This document shows, one piece after another, positions 49,746-59,927 of a stretch of 64,000 nucleotides of DNA. The notes beneath the pieces were generated by a model, which did no database searches, was not told the DNA's origin, and was given only the letters and a program-made list of their open reading frames with translations. Both the position numbers and the translations under genes were made by a program. Source of the stretch: Pseudobutyrivibrio xylanivorans. GTDB taxonomy: Bacteria > Bacillota > Clostridia > Lachnospirales > Lachnospiraceae. The first letter of the stretch is position 1. Every line of letters begins with the position of its first letter. The stretch lies in contig NZ_CP043028.1 in the NCBI RefSeq assembly GCF_008935055.1, positions 1,087,901 through 1,151,900 on the forward strand, read 5' to 3'.

Positions 49746-50444
49746 ATGGCTATCGCTAAACAGGGAAATGGATATTCAATCAATTCAGGAGCTCTGCCAT
49801 TTACCGCTCCTAAGAAAACAAACACTAAAAGAATTGACGCTTTCAACAAGGCAACCAAGAAAGAAGAACCAAAAATTGCAACTGTAGAAGAAATACAGAA
49901 AGAACCTGCTCCAGTTGAGGTTACCAAGGAAGAAAAAAATGAGTTGGTGCAGGAGTCAACCAGTGATAAAGAAGCAACTATTGAAGAACCAGTATTGGAA
50001 ACAGTTGTAGAACCAGTTGAAGAACCTATTGTTCCTTCGAAACCAGTAGAAAAAAAGCGCAATTATAAAAATGCATCGAAAAATCTTGCAGATTACACGG
50101 GAGCACGTAAAAATACTACTTTCGCTTTTTGTGACAGCAATGATATCTCATACATCAAAATCAAAGCAAACCGTTTAGGCTTAACATATCAGGATTATTT
50201 AGCAGAAATACTCTTAGAAAACATAGAGACTATAAAAGCAGATAATTTTGATTACACAGAAGAAACCTATCAGAATACCAAGACAGGTCTTAAGAATCCA
50301 GTAAATGACAGATTTGCACTCAAAGAAGATTTTCTGATAGATGTTAAACAAGCTGCAGCAAATGTTGGAATGAAAAGATCTGCATTTGTTGCTATGTGTG
50401 TTCATAAATCTAGAAAAGCAGATCCGAATCCAGCTTGGGATTAA
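49746..50444 (+). CDS. Putative centromere-binding partner of ParA (tandem ribbon-helix-helix-like)
   Basis: A 232-residue protein without ParB motifs. Residues 1-95 are low-complexity, rich in Lys, Glu, Pro and Val (a flexible linker). Residues 120-160 (NTTFAFCDSNDISYIKIKANRLGLTYQDYLAEILLENI) and 190-225 (DRFALKEDFLIDVKQAAANVGMKRSAFVAMCVHKS) each follow a strand-helix-turn-helix pattern of ribbon-helix-helix DNA-binding domains. Type Ib partition loci pair a short ParA with a small RHH protein; two RHH units in one chain would be unusual. It is cotranscribed with parA, starting 2 nt after its stop. Confidence 0.65.
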   Translation: MAIAKQGNGYSINSGALPFTAPKKTNTKRIDAFNKATKKEEPKIATVEEIQKEPAPVEVTKEEKNELVQESTSDKEATIEEPVLETVVEPVEEPIVPSKPVEKKRNYKNASKNLADYTGARKNTTFAFCDSNDISYIKIKANRLGLTYQDYLAEILLENIETIKADNFDYTEETYQNTKTGLKNPVNDRFALKEDFLIDVKQAAANVGMKRSAFVAMCVHKSRKADPNPAWD

Positions 50445-50506
50445 TTTGTTTTTCTCTATCTCTGGAAAGAGTATATATAAAGTATAATTATATAAGTATA
50501 GTATGT

Positions 50507-50556
50507 ATAAGAGGAGCCTCAAAACCCCAGTGTTTTCAAGGCTTCTCTTATTTTTT
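50507..50556 (+). terminator. Terminator of the par operon
   Basis: Long stem ATAAGAGGAGCC / GGCTTCTCTTAT with inner AAAAC/GTTTT pairing, then TTTTTT. It separates parAB from the origin region. Confidence 0.85.
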
Positions 50557-50564
50557 CTACGACA

Positions 50565-51185
50565 CTTTTGACAACAAAACAAGACAATTCGGATTTGAAA
50601 CACGACAGTTTAACTCTAGCTTACGACAGTTTCGACACTGACCGGACATTTTCGACACTAAAACAAGACAAAACGGATTCAATCCCTAGTAAATTCGCCT
50701 TTTATATGAAAAAACTATGTATAAGTAGGTGTTAATAATTGCTTCAGATAAGACAAAATAGACACATGAAAATCCCTAATAATACGCTAATTATTATCAA
50801 ATAAGACAAATTAGTTTTTTGTCTTATATTGTGATTATGAATACATAACAAGACAAAACGGATTTATATTTAATGACAGTCAAAAAAACGCGTAAAATCA
50901 AGGGCTTTTGGTACAGCATAAATGACATTTCAGACACATAACAAGACAAAATAGACACATTATAATCGAGATGCATAAATAGGTGGAGTAAAGCAAGACA
51001 AAACAGACACATTATAAGACAAAAAAGATAAATGTCTTGTTCCCTAGCTCAAAACCTAGTAAAAACGCGATAGTAGTAAGCTATTAAGAGATAATAAGAC
51101 AAAATAGACACATAGGAAGACAGATTAGACACACAACAAGACAATGTAGTGATTTTGTCTGAATGCGACAATTTGGACACGTGGA
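50565..51185. repeat. Iteron array, candidate replication origin
   Basis: Direct repeats close to AAGACAAAATAGACACAT occur at 50665, 50750, 50803, 50850, 50943, 50995, 51096, 51117 and 51138, with shorter or inverted forms (GTCTT at 50821 and 51034, TTTGTCT at 51154, GACAATTTGGACAC at 51167). A second motif, near CCTARTAAWWACGC, appears at about 50684, 50775 and 51055. The array lies between the par operon and the Rep gene, as in Rep_3-type theta plasmids. No DnaA box of perfect consensus was seen. No gene lies in 50445-51301. Confidence 0.8.
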
Positions 51186-51228
51186 AGTGAAATAATCAGA
51201 AAGCCCAATAAACTTACCAACTTTTCAT

Positions 51229-51286
51229 TTGCCGATTAAAACCAAATAAGATATAATCTAAGGCAAGGCAAAAAAATGTCTTGTCG
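51229..51286 (+). promoter_or_regulatory. Promoter of the replication initiator gene with inverted half-iteron
   Basis: TTGCCG at 51229-51234 and TATAAT at 51252-51257 with 17-bp spacing. An inverted iteron core TGTCTTGTCG overlaps the early transcribed region at about 51278-51286, which would allow the Rep protein to repress its own gene. Confidence 0.6.
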
Positions 51287-51301
51287 TACAGGGAGAATAT
51301 T

Positions 51302-52732
51302 ATGGCAGTTAGAAAACTAGATGCAAATGGTAATTACAGGCTATTTGATTCGAAAACGCAACAATTTATAGATGAAGAGCCACTAGCAAGTCCGCTTGGG
51401 CAGATTGAACATCAAACTTCACTCAGTGCTTCTGGCATGGTTGTTGATGTTGATGATGTTAAAGCAGCGGAGGTTGATGAGACTGGACTTACAGTCTCAG
51501 GGGAGGATGAGGCTCAGATTAAGGCTTTCATAAAAGAAGCCATTTCTATTGATAATTTCATCGAGACATTCAATGAAAATTCTCATTTAACTCTTTTAAA
51601 ACTTCTTGCTTTGCAAGATAACAAGCATCCATTAAAAAAGGGTGGCGTAAATATTGCATATCGAACCGATGCATTGATTATGCACTGCAAAATGGAGTTT
51701 TCTGCAGAGGAAAATGTAGTATTTGATGCGATATTAGGCACTATGTCTACATTTCCAGAAAACAGAGCTTACCGTATTTCTCCTACAGATTTTGTTAAGT
51801 TTTCTAAATATGACAATGTTCAAACTCTATATCGAACCTTTAGAAGTGGAACCAAAAAGCTTAAAGATAGAAATCTAGTATTTGACGAGCTGGGTCCAGA
51901 TGGAAAGGACGATATTGAAGTACCATGGTTTAATGTTCTTAGATACCACAATGCGACAAAAGACGAAAATGCCTTCATTGAATTTGTTCCATCAGACTTC
52001 TTTAAAGATTTAGCACTTTGTTCTCAGATTGTACATGGCGCTTATGGAGCTCTGGAGGTTACAACTCAGCTCAGAGGAAAGTATACTATTGCACTATATT
52101 GGTTTTTAGAGAACAAAAAAGACTACAAGACGTATCAAACTGCGATTCCGGGTGTCTTTGAGATGTCAATGGAAGAATTAAAGCATCAATTCTCGATACC
52201 ACAGTCATATGGCAAAACAGATATGGAACGTCGAGTGCTTGAACCTGCAAAGGCAAGTATCAACAATGTTCAGGAATGTGATTTTACGTTTGACTATTCG
52301 CCATTGAAGGCTAATGGAGCTGTGGCTGGATATAGATTCATAATTACGAAGAAAAATTATATTGACGCAAAGCCTGAAGAAGTGAAAATTATTGATGTGG
52401 ATCCATTTGAGGATCAGATAAAAATGCTTCTTGGAATGACAGGAATAGTGTTTGATAGTAATGAAATATCAAATATTTATAAATGTGCTAAGCGCAATAA
52501 CAGAGATGCGGCGTATATGATGCAGGTTATTTCTGGCTTCAAAGCGCGAATGGACAACGAAGAACTTGCGGATGTTGAGGATAGAGTTGCATATCTTTGC
52601 ACAATGATTGAAAATGGCACAAGTTCAACAATAAAGGATAATTCAAAAAAGAAGGCAACTACAGCCTTTAACAATTTTTCTCAGAGAGATGTAGACTTGA
52701 GTGAACTCGAGAAAAAAATGTTAAATCGTTAG
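51302..52732 (+). CDS. Rep_3-type plasmid replication initiator
   Basis: About 476 residues. I start at the ATG at 51302 after AGGGAG; a TTG at 51281 in the same frame overlaps the operator. The central 280 residues have the two winged-helix halves of Rep_3 initiators: VFDAILGTMSTFPENRAYRISPTDFVKFSKYDNVQTLYRTFRSGTKKLKDRNLVF and LRGKYTIALYWFLENKKDYKTYQTAIPGVFEMSMEELKHQFSIPQSYGKTDMERRVLEPAKASIN. N-terminal 90 and C-terminal 110 residues are extra. It should bind the upstream iterons and open the origin. It is an indicator of a plasmid or chromid replicon. Confidence 0.85.
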   Translation: MAVRKLDANGNYRLFDSKTQQFIDEEPLASPLGQIEHQTSLSASGMVVDVDDVKAAEVDETGLTVSGEDEAQIKAFIKEAISIDNFIETFNENSHLTLLKLLALQDNKHPLKKGGVNIAYRTDALIMHCKMEFSAEENVVFDAILGTMSTFPENRAYRISPTDFVKFSKYDNVQTLYRTFRSGTKKLKDRNLVFDELGPDGKDDIEVPWFNVLRYHNATKDENAFIEFVPSDFFKDLALCSQIVHGAYGALEVTTQLRGKYTIALYWFLENKKDYKTYQTAIPGVFEMSMEELKHQFSIPQSYGKTDMERRVLEPAKASINNVQECDFTFDYSPLKANGAVAGYRFIITKKNYIDAKPEEVKIIDVDPFEDQIKMLLGMTGIVFDSNEISNIYKCAKRNNRDAAYMMQVISGFKARMDNEELADVEDRVAYLCTMIENGTSSTIKDNSKKKATTAFNNFSQRDVDLSELEKKMLNR

Positions 52733-52828
52733 AAAATTCAGAAATAGAACACAGAAAATACATAATTAATTGAAAAAAGATTGCAATGTTGCATTAAGTA
52801 ATTTTTGATGCAAGATATTGAAAAGTGA

Positions 52829-52873
52829 GGCGTAAAATCTACTAAGAAATGTTGATTTTACGCTCTTTTTATT
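52829..52873 (+). terminator. Terminator after the Rep gene
   Basis: Stem GCGTAAAATC / GATTTTACGC with a 14-nt loop and TCTTTTT tail. The rest of the 52733-53029 interval holds the upstream region of the chemoreceptor gene. Confidence 0.8.
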
Positions 52874-53029
52874 TAACAGATAGTCTTGCATAAATTATTA
52901 ATAATACTCTCTTCACAAAATAAGCACAGAAATATACATTTTATGTAGTATTCTCGATAATAGGATACATATATTCTATTGTGAAGAATAATTGACAATA
53001 TATTACTGTTTGGAGAGGGGTACACATAA

Positions 53030-55051
53030 ATGGGAAAAACTGATAAGCAAACAAGACAAAATGGTTCTGGTAGTGTATCTAAAAAGGATAGTGTAAAAAC
53101 AAGATTAATCTCGGCTATGCTTCTAGTTGCAGCTGTACCACTTATTATTGCTGTAGTAATTAGTTATATTACTTCTACGACAAAGGCAAAGGCTGATGCC
53201 ATTGATTCACTTGAATGGCAAGCATGGTATGTTGAAGCTGCCATCGTTACCGTCATTCAGAATAATCAATCGTCGATTACATTTTTCGCAGATTCTCCAA
53301 CTACAATTGCATTTATGAAAGGCGAGGAAGTTGATTTAGACGAGCTCAAGGAACAAATGCAATCTTTGGATGAATACTTGGCAGATGGAAATGTGTTAGT
53401 TCTTACTAATTCTCAGGGACAGATGCTTCTCAGAGATGATGATGGAAAGCTGACAGATATTAGTGAAAGAGAATTCTTCCAAGAAGCGATGAAAGGTAGT
53501 TTTAATGTTTCAAACATTATTATCAGTGCTTCCACTGGCGTTAGAAGTATTAGTATGGCTGCGCCAGTAATTGATCCTGATACAGGAAAGGTTCTTGGAA
53601 CAGTTCATAGAAATTATAATCTAAATGATTTTCACAAAATATTGGCAGAAGAATGTGACGAGGGATTTGTGGTTGACCGAAATGGTGACATGGCTGCACA
53701 CTCTCAGTATGAAATAGGACCAGATGATGAAGTTCCTAATTTTAGCTCGTCTCCTTATATGAATACTGAGGAGATTGAAGGTTCATACAGATCTACAGCA
53801 GCGGGCTACCCTACATACCTTGCATATGCAAAAGACTCATTGTCTGGTTTTACAGTATGTGTTGCTAAAAGAGAGGCCGCAGTAATGTCCACTGCAAAGC
53901 AATCTGCATATTTGGTAATAATCATAGGAGTAATATTATTAATTATTGTTTTGGTTTTTTCATTTACATTAGCGAATGGTTTTACAAAACCAATTATTGC
54001 CGTTAATGATTCATTAGCACAATTAGCTGACGGTAGTTTTAGTGAGATAAATGATTTCACAAACAGAAAAGATGAATTCGGTGAGATTGTACGTAATACA
54101 AATTCCGTTATAGGAAAGTTAAATGAGATAGTGGGGCATATTAAGAGCTCTGCTCAGTCTGTAGGCGAATCGTCTGAGGAATTAGCTGATATGGCATCTC
54201 AGATTGCGGCAACTACAGAAGGCGTTTCCAATGCAGTGCAGGAAATTGCAACGGGAGCAATTCAGCAGGCGGAAGAGATACAGCAAGCAGCAGAGAATGT
54301 TGGAAGAATTACAGATGCCGTAGGTGGAGTACAAAACTCCACTGAAGATGTAGAATCAATTGCAGGAAGAATGAAAGAAGCATCGGAGTCATCGAGTACC
54401 TCACTGCTTAATTTACAATCTTCAAGTAGTGAGATGACAGAAAAGATTGAGGATATTGCTAGAACAATTTCAGCAACGCAGAAAGCTGTATCCGATATAA
54501 ATGAGAGGGTAGAAGGAATTTCTGGTATTGCAGCTCAGACTAATTTGCTTTCATTGAATGCTTCCATTGAAGCAGCAAGAGCTGGTGAAGCTGGAAGAGG
54601 TTTTGCAGTTGTAGCTGAGGAAATTAGAAAACTGGCAGATGACTCAGAGAATCTTGCCCAGGAAATAAGACAGGTTATGGATATACTTTTACAGGAGGCA
54701 CAGCAGGCAGTATCTGCAGCTGGACTCGTAAGACAAGGTAACATTGAGCAACAAGAGGCGCTTGGAGAAACCTTGGCATCTGTAAATGGTATGCTTTCAG
54801 ATATTGAAGAGACAGTATCGGGTGTTAAGAAGATAGCCGGAGGGGCTAGTACTTGTGTAGAATCAAATGATGTTGTATCAGATGCTATGTCATCTCTGTC
54901 GGCAATTTCACAGGAGAATGCCGCATCATCAGAGACAACAGGTGCATCAGTACAAGAACTTTCTGCAACGGTATCAAATCTTGCAGACTCAGCTAGAGGT
55001 TTAAAGAACATTGCAGAAAAGCTTAATAAGGAAATGGAATTTTTCAAATAG
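53030..55051 (+). CDS. Methyl-accepting chemotaxis protein with Cache domain
   Basis: A 673-residue chemoreceptor. Transmembrane helix 1 is at about residues 28-50, an extracellular dCache-like ligand domain spans 51-290 ([35 protein letters not shown]), helix 2 at 295-317, then HAMP ([20 protein letters not shown]) and the cytoplasmic signalling domain with the conserved hairpin [43 protein letters not shown]. It signals through CheW and CheA to the flagellar motor. Other che genes are not in the window. A GGAGAGGGG ribosome site precedes the ATG. The ligand is unknown. Confidence 0.93.
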   Translation: MGKTDKQTRQNGSGSVSKKDSVKTRLISAMLLVAAVPLIIAVVISYITSTTKAKADAIDSLEWQAWYVEAAIVTVIQNNQSSITFFADSPTTIAFMKGEEVDLDELKEQMQSLDEYLADGNVLVLTNSQGQMLLRDDDGKLTDISEREFFQEAMKGSFNVSNIIISASTGVRSISMAAPVIDPDTGKVLGTVHRNYNLNDFHKILAEECDEGFVVDRNGDMAAHSQYEIGPDDEVPNFSSSPYMNTEEIEGSYRSTAAGYPTYLAYAKDSLSGFTVCVAKREAAVMSTAKQSAYLVIIIGVILLIIVLVFSFTLANGFTKPIIAVNDSLAQLADGSFSEINDFTNRKDEFGEIVRNTNSVIGKLNEIVGHIKSSAQSVGESSEELADMASQIAATTEGVSNAVQEIATGAIQQAEEIQQAAENVGRITDAVGGVQNSTEDVESIAGRMKEASESSSTSLLNLQSSSSEMTEKIEDIARTISATQKAVSDINERVEGISGIAAQTNLLSLNASIEAARAGEAGRGFAVVAEEIRKLADDSENLAQEIRQVMDILLQEAQQAVSAAGLVRQGNIEQQEALGETLASVNGMLSDIEETVSGVKKIAGGASTCVESNDVVSDAMSSLSAISQENAASSETTGASVQELSATVSNLADSARGLKNIAEKLNKEMEFFK

Positions 55052-55062
55052 AATGTTTTTAA

Positions 55063-55794
55063 TTATAGTCCTAGTCCAATCTTTTGCAGTTGAAGGGTGA
55101 ATAAGAGTTGTCCAAGGAAAAAGTGAACTAACATGCAAACCCATAGATTTTTTGTTTTGCGATAGATGAAGTTCATAAATAGTACGAACAATGCGGTAAA
55201 TACTATCATTGGAAAACCATATAGATAGTGCATGGCTCCAAAAAACAGTGCAACCACGGAAACAGATTTATGTTTTCGATGGTTGCCCACAAGGAGCGTA
55301 CGCATGCCATCGTAACCCATCACATTTGTACAGTATTCCTGCCAAAAGGCAGTAAAAGGATAAAGAATAGTATTAGTTGTGATTCTTCCAGGCATTAATC
55401 TTCTAAAATAGAAAAAGGGTTGTGCTCGATTTAAAAGTTCTGGAGCAACTTGTAGAATCGCCCATTTCAGCCCAATCATAAGGCTGCCAAACAGCAAGCA
55501 TAGAAAAAGACCTACTGTTAGAGCATGCCATATTTTTTTCTTATTAACCTTCAGTGGTGCAATCAGAAAGTCTGTTGGCACTTTTCTAGCTAAAGGTATA
55601 AGCGTACAAATGGCTAGAAACAATCCCACATAATTTCCAATTTTATAAATAGGGTTTGATTTAAAGAATTGCTCTAATGCGGAATTAAAGATGATATATA
55701 GCGACATATAAGTTAGAAACGCTATAAGAAGATATTCCGAATATTGCTTTTTGTCTGTAGTCTTGAATGCCTCTGTTTTAGTGCCGTTTTCCAT
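55063..55794 (-). CDS. CPBP-like (CAAX protease-related) membrane protein
   Basis: A 243-residue protein with about seven hydrophobic helices. The arrangement resembles CPBP intramembrane metalloproteases, but the signature motifs are degenerate: FWQEYCTNVMGYDGMRTLL for the usual EExxxR helix, FGAMHYLYG for FxxxH, and VHFFLGQ for HxxxN/B. A His and a Glu are kept, so metal binding is possible. Roles in this family include bacteriocin self-immunity and prenyl-protein processing; none can be assigned. It is convergent with the chemoreceptor gene and monocistronic. The 266-nt region upstream to cbiL is AT-rich without a gene. Confidence 0.6.
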   Translation of the reverse strand: MENGTKTEAFKTTDKKQYSEYLLIAFLTYMSLYIIFNSALEQFFKSNPIYKIGNYVGLFLAICTLIPLARKVPTDFLIAPLKVNKKKIWHALTVGLFLCLLFGSLMIGLKWAILQVAPELLNRAQPFFYFRRLMPGRITTNTILYPFTAFWQEYCTNVMGYDGMRTLLVGNHRKHKSVSVVALFFGAMHYLYGFPMIVFTALFVLFMNFIYRKTKNLWVCMLVHFFLGQLLFTLQLQKIGLGL

Positions 55795-56060
55795 AACAAA
55801 TTATCCTTTGGTATTACTTATGCACAATATACCAAAATAAAGAATAATGGTACAATAATAGTGCTATATGTATTTTAGCACTATTTTAGATATTTTTGAT
55901 GATTTTTTAGTAATATTAGAAAGAAATGAAAAAGAACAAATTGCACAAATAGAACTAAAAAGATTAATATAGTAAAATGCACAAAAGAAACACTTTAAAC
56001 GAATTAGACAAATAATGCAAAAACAACTAAATTCATTAGTTTAATCAGGAGAGCAATAAT

Positions 56061-56759
56061 ATGATAGGAATAATGTATGGAATAGGCGTGGGCCCTGGTG
56101 ATCCAGAACAGATGACATTAAAGGCAGTCAGAGCAATAAAGGAGTCAGATGTTATTTGCCTACCAAGAGCTGATAAGGAAAAATGTAGAGCATATCAGAT
56201 AGCGCTTGGCGCAGTTCCAGAATTAAGATATAAAAAGATAATTAGCTTAGATTTTGAAATGACAAAAGATGAGGCTGCTTTGGAAATGATGCATAAAGAG
56301 TTTTATCAGCATTATAAGCAGTTGATATTAGAAGGTTATAATTTAGGATTCTTAACAATTGGAGATCCGACAATCTATTCTACCTTTGGATATATAATGA
56401 AGTTGGCCAAAGCTGACGATATCGAAGTGGAAATAGTAAACGGAGTAACATCGTTTTGTGGTACAGCTGCAGCAAGTGGAATACTTATAAGTGAGAGAGA
56501 AGAGAATATACATATTATATCTGGACAGGATGATATAGAAGAAGCTCTTATGTTATCTGGAACCAAGATAATAATGAAAAGCGGCAAGAATATTGCCGCT
56601 ATAAAAGAAAAACTTATTGAATTGGAATTACAAGGTCAAATATCAGTTTGCGCTGTTATAGACTGTGGGATGGAGACTGAGCAAATATTTAGAAGCGCAA
56701 TGACTATCCCAGATAACAGTCAGTATATGATGACAATTATTGTAAAAACAAATTTTTAA
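56061..56759 (+). CDS. cbiL: Precorrin-2/cobalt-factor-2 C20-methyltransferase
   Basis: A 232-residue tetrapyrrole methylase. Signatures are the N-terminal GIGVGPGDPEQMTLKAVRAIKESDVICLP, GFLTIGDPTIYSTFGYIMK and VNGVTSFCGTAAASGI. CbiL/CobI methylates C20 of (cobalt-)precorrin-2 in cobalamin synthesis, using S-adenosylmethionine. It is alone here: no other cobalamin genes adjoin and no cobalamin riboswitch is visible upstream, so the rest of the pathway must be elsewhere. AGGAGAG precedes the ATG. The 3' end overlaps the convergent fusion gene by 23 nt. Confidence 0.9.
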   Translation: MIGIMYGIGVGPGDPEQMTLKAVRAIKESDVICLPRADKEKCRAYQIALGAVPELRYKKIISLDFEMTKDEAALEMMHKEFYQHYKQLILEGYNLGFLTIGDPTIYSTFGYIMKLAKADDIEVEIVNGVTSFCGTAAASGILISEREENIHIISGQDDIEEALMLSGTKIIMKSGKNIAAIKEKLIELELQGQISVCAVIDCGMETEQIFRSAMTIPDNSQYMMTIIVKTNF

Positions 56760-57801
56760 TAACGTTGGTGGCGTCTTCGACACGTTCGCTATTAACGACA
56801 ACGTCACAGAGCTCCTTATTTTGGAGCTCTTTTTCCATAGAAAGCCAACGATACTTGATTGCCTCGTTATCCAGATTTTTGCTTAGAATCTTATCAATCA
56901 TAAATTCGTGGCTGGCTTTACAGAAAATTAATACAACAGGATATTCCTTTTTCATTGCAATGGCACCAGTGATATCAGTAGGTATAACAGCGTTCAATCC
57001 TGATGCAAGAGCTTTCTCGATAGCATCTTTAGGAATACCATAGCGATTTCCAGCATATACTGTATGGGAGATGAATTTAAGGCTTGAGAATTCCTTTTCT
57101 GAAACTTTATCATGATTTTCTGATGCAACACCAGTAGTAACAGAGTGAATTCTCATGGCAAATCCATCAGCTGACAAACGGTCAGCAATTTCATTTTTGT
57201 TGCAGCCACTAGGGCCAATTAGTGCAAGAACAGATGGAACAGTAGGTTTCACCTTTTTGCTGGAAGCATTGATAATCTGATCCACTAAAATAAAGAATTC
57301 TGAATAGTCATTTACTGCAAGTATACCGGAAAGATGTGAGTTCCATGGACGGCGCATTAATATAGGATATTTTGCTTGACTTTTCAATATATTGTGTCCA
57401 CCATCATCCAATTGAAAATCTACCTTAACCGTTTGCTTTGAGAAGGTTAAGATAACATTTTCTAAAGGAAATTCAGGGAGCTGCTCAGCAATTTGTTCGT
57501 AGCGAAGGCCAGCATATTTTGGAGATACCGCAGTGTTAATATATACATCTCCTATCTCCATCAATTTATATATGAAGGTTTTCGCTTCATCAGATATTTT
57601 TTGCTTTCGAAGAATGCGTTCATCGTCGTAATATTTAGCGATAATAGATTGTTTTGAACCATCCTCGCCATTACCCCAAGATTTAATATCATTTATTGTG
57701 GCATCAAGACCAGGGTTTTCTTCATTTGCAAGCTGTACAGCGATGCCGCAGAATGGAGCCAAGACATCGTCAAAATCAATTTCAAAGCTATAAGTTCTCA
57801 T
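56737..57801 (-). CDS. 5'-nucleotidase-like HAD domain fused to a guanylate-kinase-like domain
   Basis: A 354-residue two-domain protein. Residues 1-165 resemble deoxyribonucleotidase-type HAD proteins (FEIDFDDVLAPFCGIAVQLANEENPGLD with DxD, YINTAVSP, and DFQLDDGGHNIL). Residues 190-354 resemble guanylate kinase: VLALIGPSGCNKNEIADRLSADGFAMRIHSVTTGV, GNRYGIPKDAIEKALASGLNAVIPTDITGA. The P-loop reads GPSGCNKNE instead of GPSGxGKS/T, so ATP binding may be lost. A nucleotide-handling or signalling role is likely. It is monocistronic and convergent with cbiL. Confidence 0.75.
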   Translation of the reverse strand: MRTYSFEIDFDDVLAPFCGIAVQLANEENPGLDATINDIKSWGNGEDGSKQSIIAKYYDDERILRKQKISDEAKTFIYKLMEIGDVYINTAVSPKYAGLRYEQIAEQLPEFPLENVILTFSKQTVKVDFQLDDGGHNILKSQAKYPILMRRPWNSHLSGILAVNDYSEFFILVDQIINASSKKVKPTVPSVLALIGPSGCNKNEIADRLSADGFAMRIHSVTTGVASENHDKVSEKEFSSLKFISHTVYAGNRYGIPKDAIEKALASGLNAVIPTDITGAIAMKKEYPVVLIFCKASHEFMIDKILSKNLDNEAIKYRWLSMEKELQNKELCDVVVNSERVEDATNVIKNLFLQ

Positions 57802-57964
57802 TATTTATTCCCCTCACAATTTGTGTTTCTTCATTATAATACATATTACTTGATACCTACAATTAATTATTCATGTTCATTTTTTCACATCTATGTAGTA
57901 ATATTTATTCCAATGGGATTAACGATTATTTCCTATTTATTATATATGAAGGTAGGTTACAGAA

Positions 57965-58750
57965 ATGATAAAACTGATAGCAACAGATGTTGATGGAACT
58001 TTGGTTAAGGATTCTTCGCCAGAGCTTTATCCTGAAATGATAGAAAAGATTAAAGAACTTCGAGAAAGAGATGTAGTAGTCTGTATTGCAAGTGGAAGAC
58101 AGTTTACTAGCATGGAGAAGATGTTTAGAGAGGTCAAAGATGATTTGATCTTTATAGCTGATAATGGAGCGCACGTGAAATGTCGTGGAAATGATATGCA
58201 TGTGGCAAAGATGAATGAAGAATATCTTCCAGAGTTAATTAATCAGCTCAGATCGTTTGAAGGGTGTGAACTGATCTGCGAAGCACCAGGACTTACATAT
58301 ATAGAATCTCGTAATCAGGATTTTATCGATTTCATTAAAAATCAATATAGATGCGATTATAAAGTTGTAGATGATGTTCTTGCTGAGGGCAATGATATTA
58401 TTAAAGCTTCTATATTTAGAAGACCATCAATCAGACGGATTGGGGAAGAGATACTGATTCCAAAATGGAGCGAGCGTTTAAAAGTGACAATGGCTGGCGA
58501 AGATTGGGTGGACTTTATGGACAAGTCCGTTGATAAAGGAAATGCACTTAAATTCATTCAGAACTTCTTTGGTATTAAGCCAGAGGAAACAATGGTTTTT
58601 GGTGATAATAATAATGATATAGGAATGTTAGACAGGGCAGCAGAGAGCTATGCTGTTGAAACAGCTCCAGATGCGGTAAAGGCACATGCAGCTCACATCT
58701 GTCCATCATGGAAAGATAAGGGAGTATATCAAATTCTCAAGGATTTATAA
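57965..58750 (+). CDS. Cof-type HAD hydrolase
   Basis: A 261-residue HAD superfamily phosphatase of the Cof (IIB cap) group. Motif I is ATDVDGTLVKDSS, motif II SGRQFTS, motif III the Lys in VDKGNALKF, and motif IV FGDNNNDIGMLDRA. Such enzymes dephosphorylate sugar phosphates, FMN or pyridoxal phosphate; the substrate cannot be read. GGTAGGTTACAG precedes the ATG; a site closer to AGGAGG is not obvious. It is followed by the rRNA promoter region. Confidence 0.9.
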   Translation: MIKLIATDVDGTLVKDSSPELYPEMIEKIKELRERDVVVCIASGRQFTSMEKMFREVKDDLIFIADNGAHVKCRGNDMHVAKMNEEYLPELINQLRSFEGCELICEAPGLTYIESRNQDFIDFIKNQYRCDYKVVDDVLAEGNDIIKASIFRRPSIRRIGEEILIPKWSERLKVTMAGEDWVDFMDKSVDKGNALKFIQNFFGIKPEETMVFGDNNNDIGMLDRAAESYAVETAPDAVKAHAAHICPSWKDKGVYQILKDL

Positions 58751-58852
58751 AATATTCGTGATATAAGTAAATTGGATGAATAATTAACACAATTCAAACA
58801 AAAACTGGTTTTGGGGTAAATAGAGCTACTTTAAAAAATATGCAAAAAACAC

Positions 58853-58884
58853 TTTACAACCTGCAATCAGGATGATATTATAAT
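58853..58884 (+). promoter_or_regulatory. Ribosomal RNA promoter
   Basis: TTTACA at 58853-58858 and TATTAT at 58876-58881 with 17-bp spacing (an overlapping TATAAT at 58879-58884 also exists), 220 nt upstream of 16S. The leader holds short repeats typical of rRNA antitermination leaders. In 58751-58852 I see nothing else. Confidence 0.7.
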
Positions 58885-59103
58885 CGAGCACTGAGGGACA
58901 ACAAGTCACACACAGCAAAAGAAATAAACGAAGATTGATAACTGAACAGTGAAACAAACCTTGAATTAATACGAGTTTTTATAACATGTATCCTTGAAAT
59001 TCATTTAAGTTTCTTAATGAAACGAAACCTTTATTAGTAAACAAGTCAGTTTTGTGCTGACCTGGAATTGAACTCAAGCAACTTGAAGTTGCTTACATAT
59101 TTA

Positions 59104-59550
<447 letters not shown>

Positions 59551-59925
59551 ATACATAAATCGAATGTTAACCCTACAGTTTTCTTGAAGTCCTCTTAGTG
59601 AAATATATCCTTCACTCATAAAACCGAATAGTACGGTTTTCAACATTTTGACTGGATTATATCTGATTCTGCCAAGCTTATGCTCTGGCACATTTTTCAG
59701 ATACTTCTCAAGATTCATACCTCCCACGAGTTCGTCAAAAGTAAAAACCGGATCACAGATATCCAAGCAATCTGAAATAAAAAATGGTAAAACGCCCTGA
59801 TTTAGAGTATTATAAGAATTGGTTTGATTGATCATGGTAATATTTTACCATGAAAAAAGAGAAGTAATCGGCTGTTTCCAGCTATTACTTCTCTTTTTTT
59901 CATGAGCTGATTATTTCACAGCCCC
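59551..59925 (-). mobile_element. IS1182-family element, copy 3, truncated
   Basis: This 375-bp piece matches copy 1 from about 36280 to 36654, keeping the terminal repeat (TTTCACAGCCCC), the leader hairpin and the first 95 codons of the transposase on the minus strand (start at 59835). The rest of the element is absent; its inner end is joined to 16S rRNA. The outer end lies 3 nt from the stop codon of the radical SAM gene at 59928. Confidence 0.92.
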
Positions 59926-59927
59926 TT

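Noticed and set aside
50565..51185. CRISPR array at the AAGACA repeats
   Set aside because: Repeats are short, of variable spacing and next to a Rep gene, which fits iterons.
55930..56060. Cobalamin riboswitch before cbiL
   Set aside because: No B12-box-like sequence is visible in the AT-rich upstream region.
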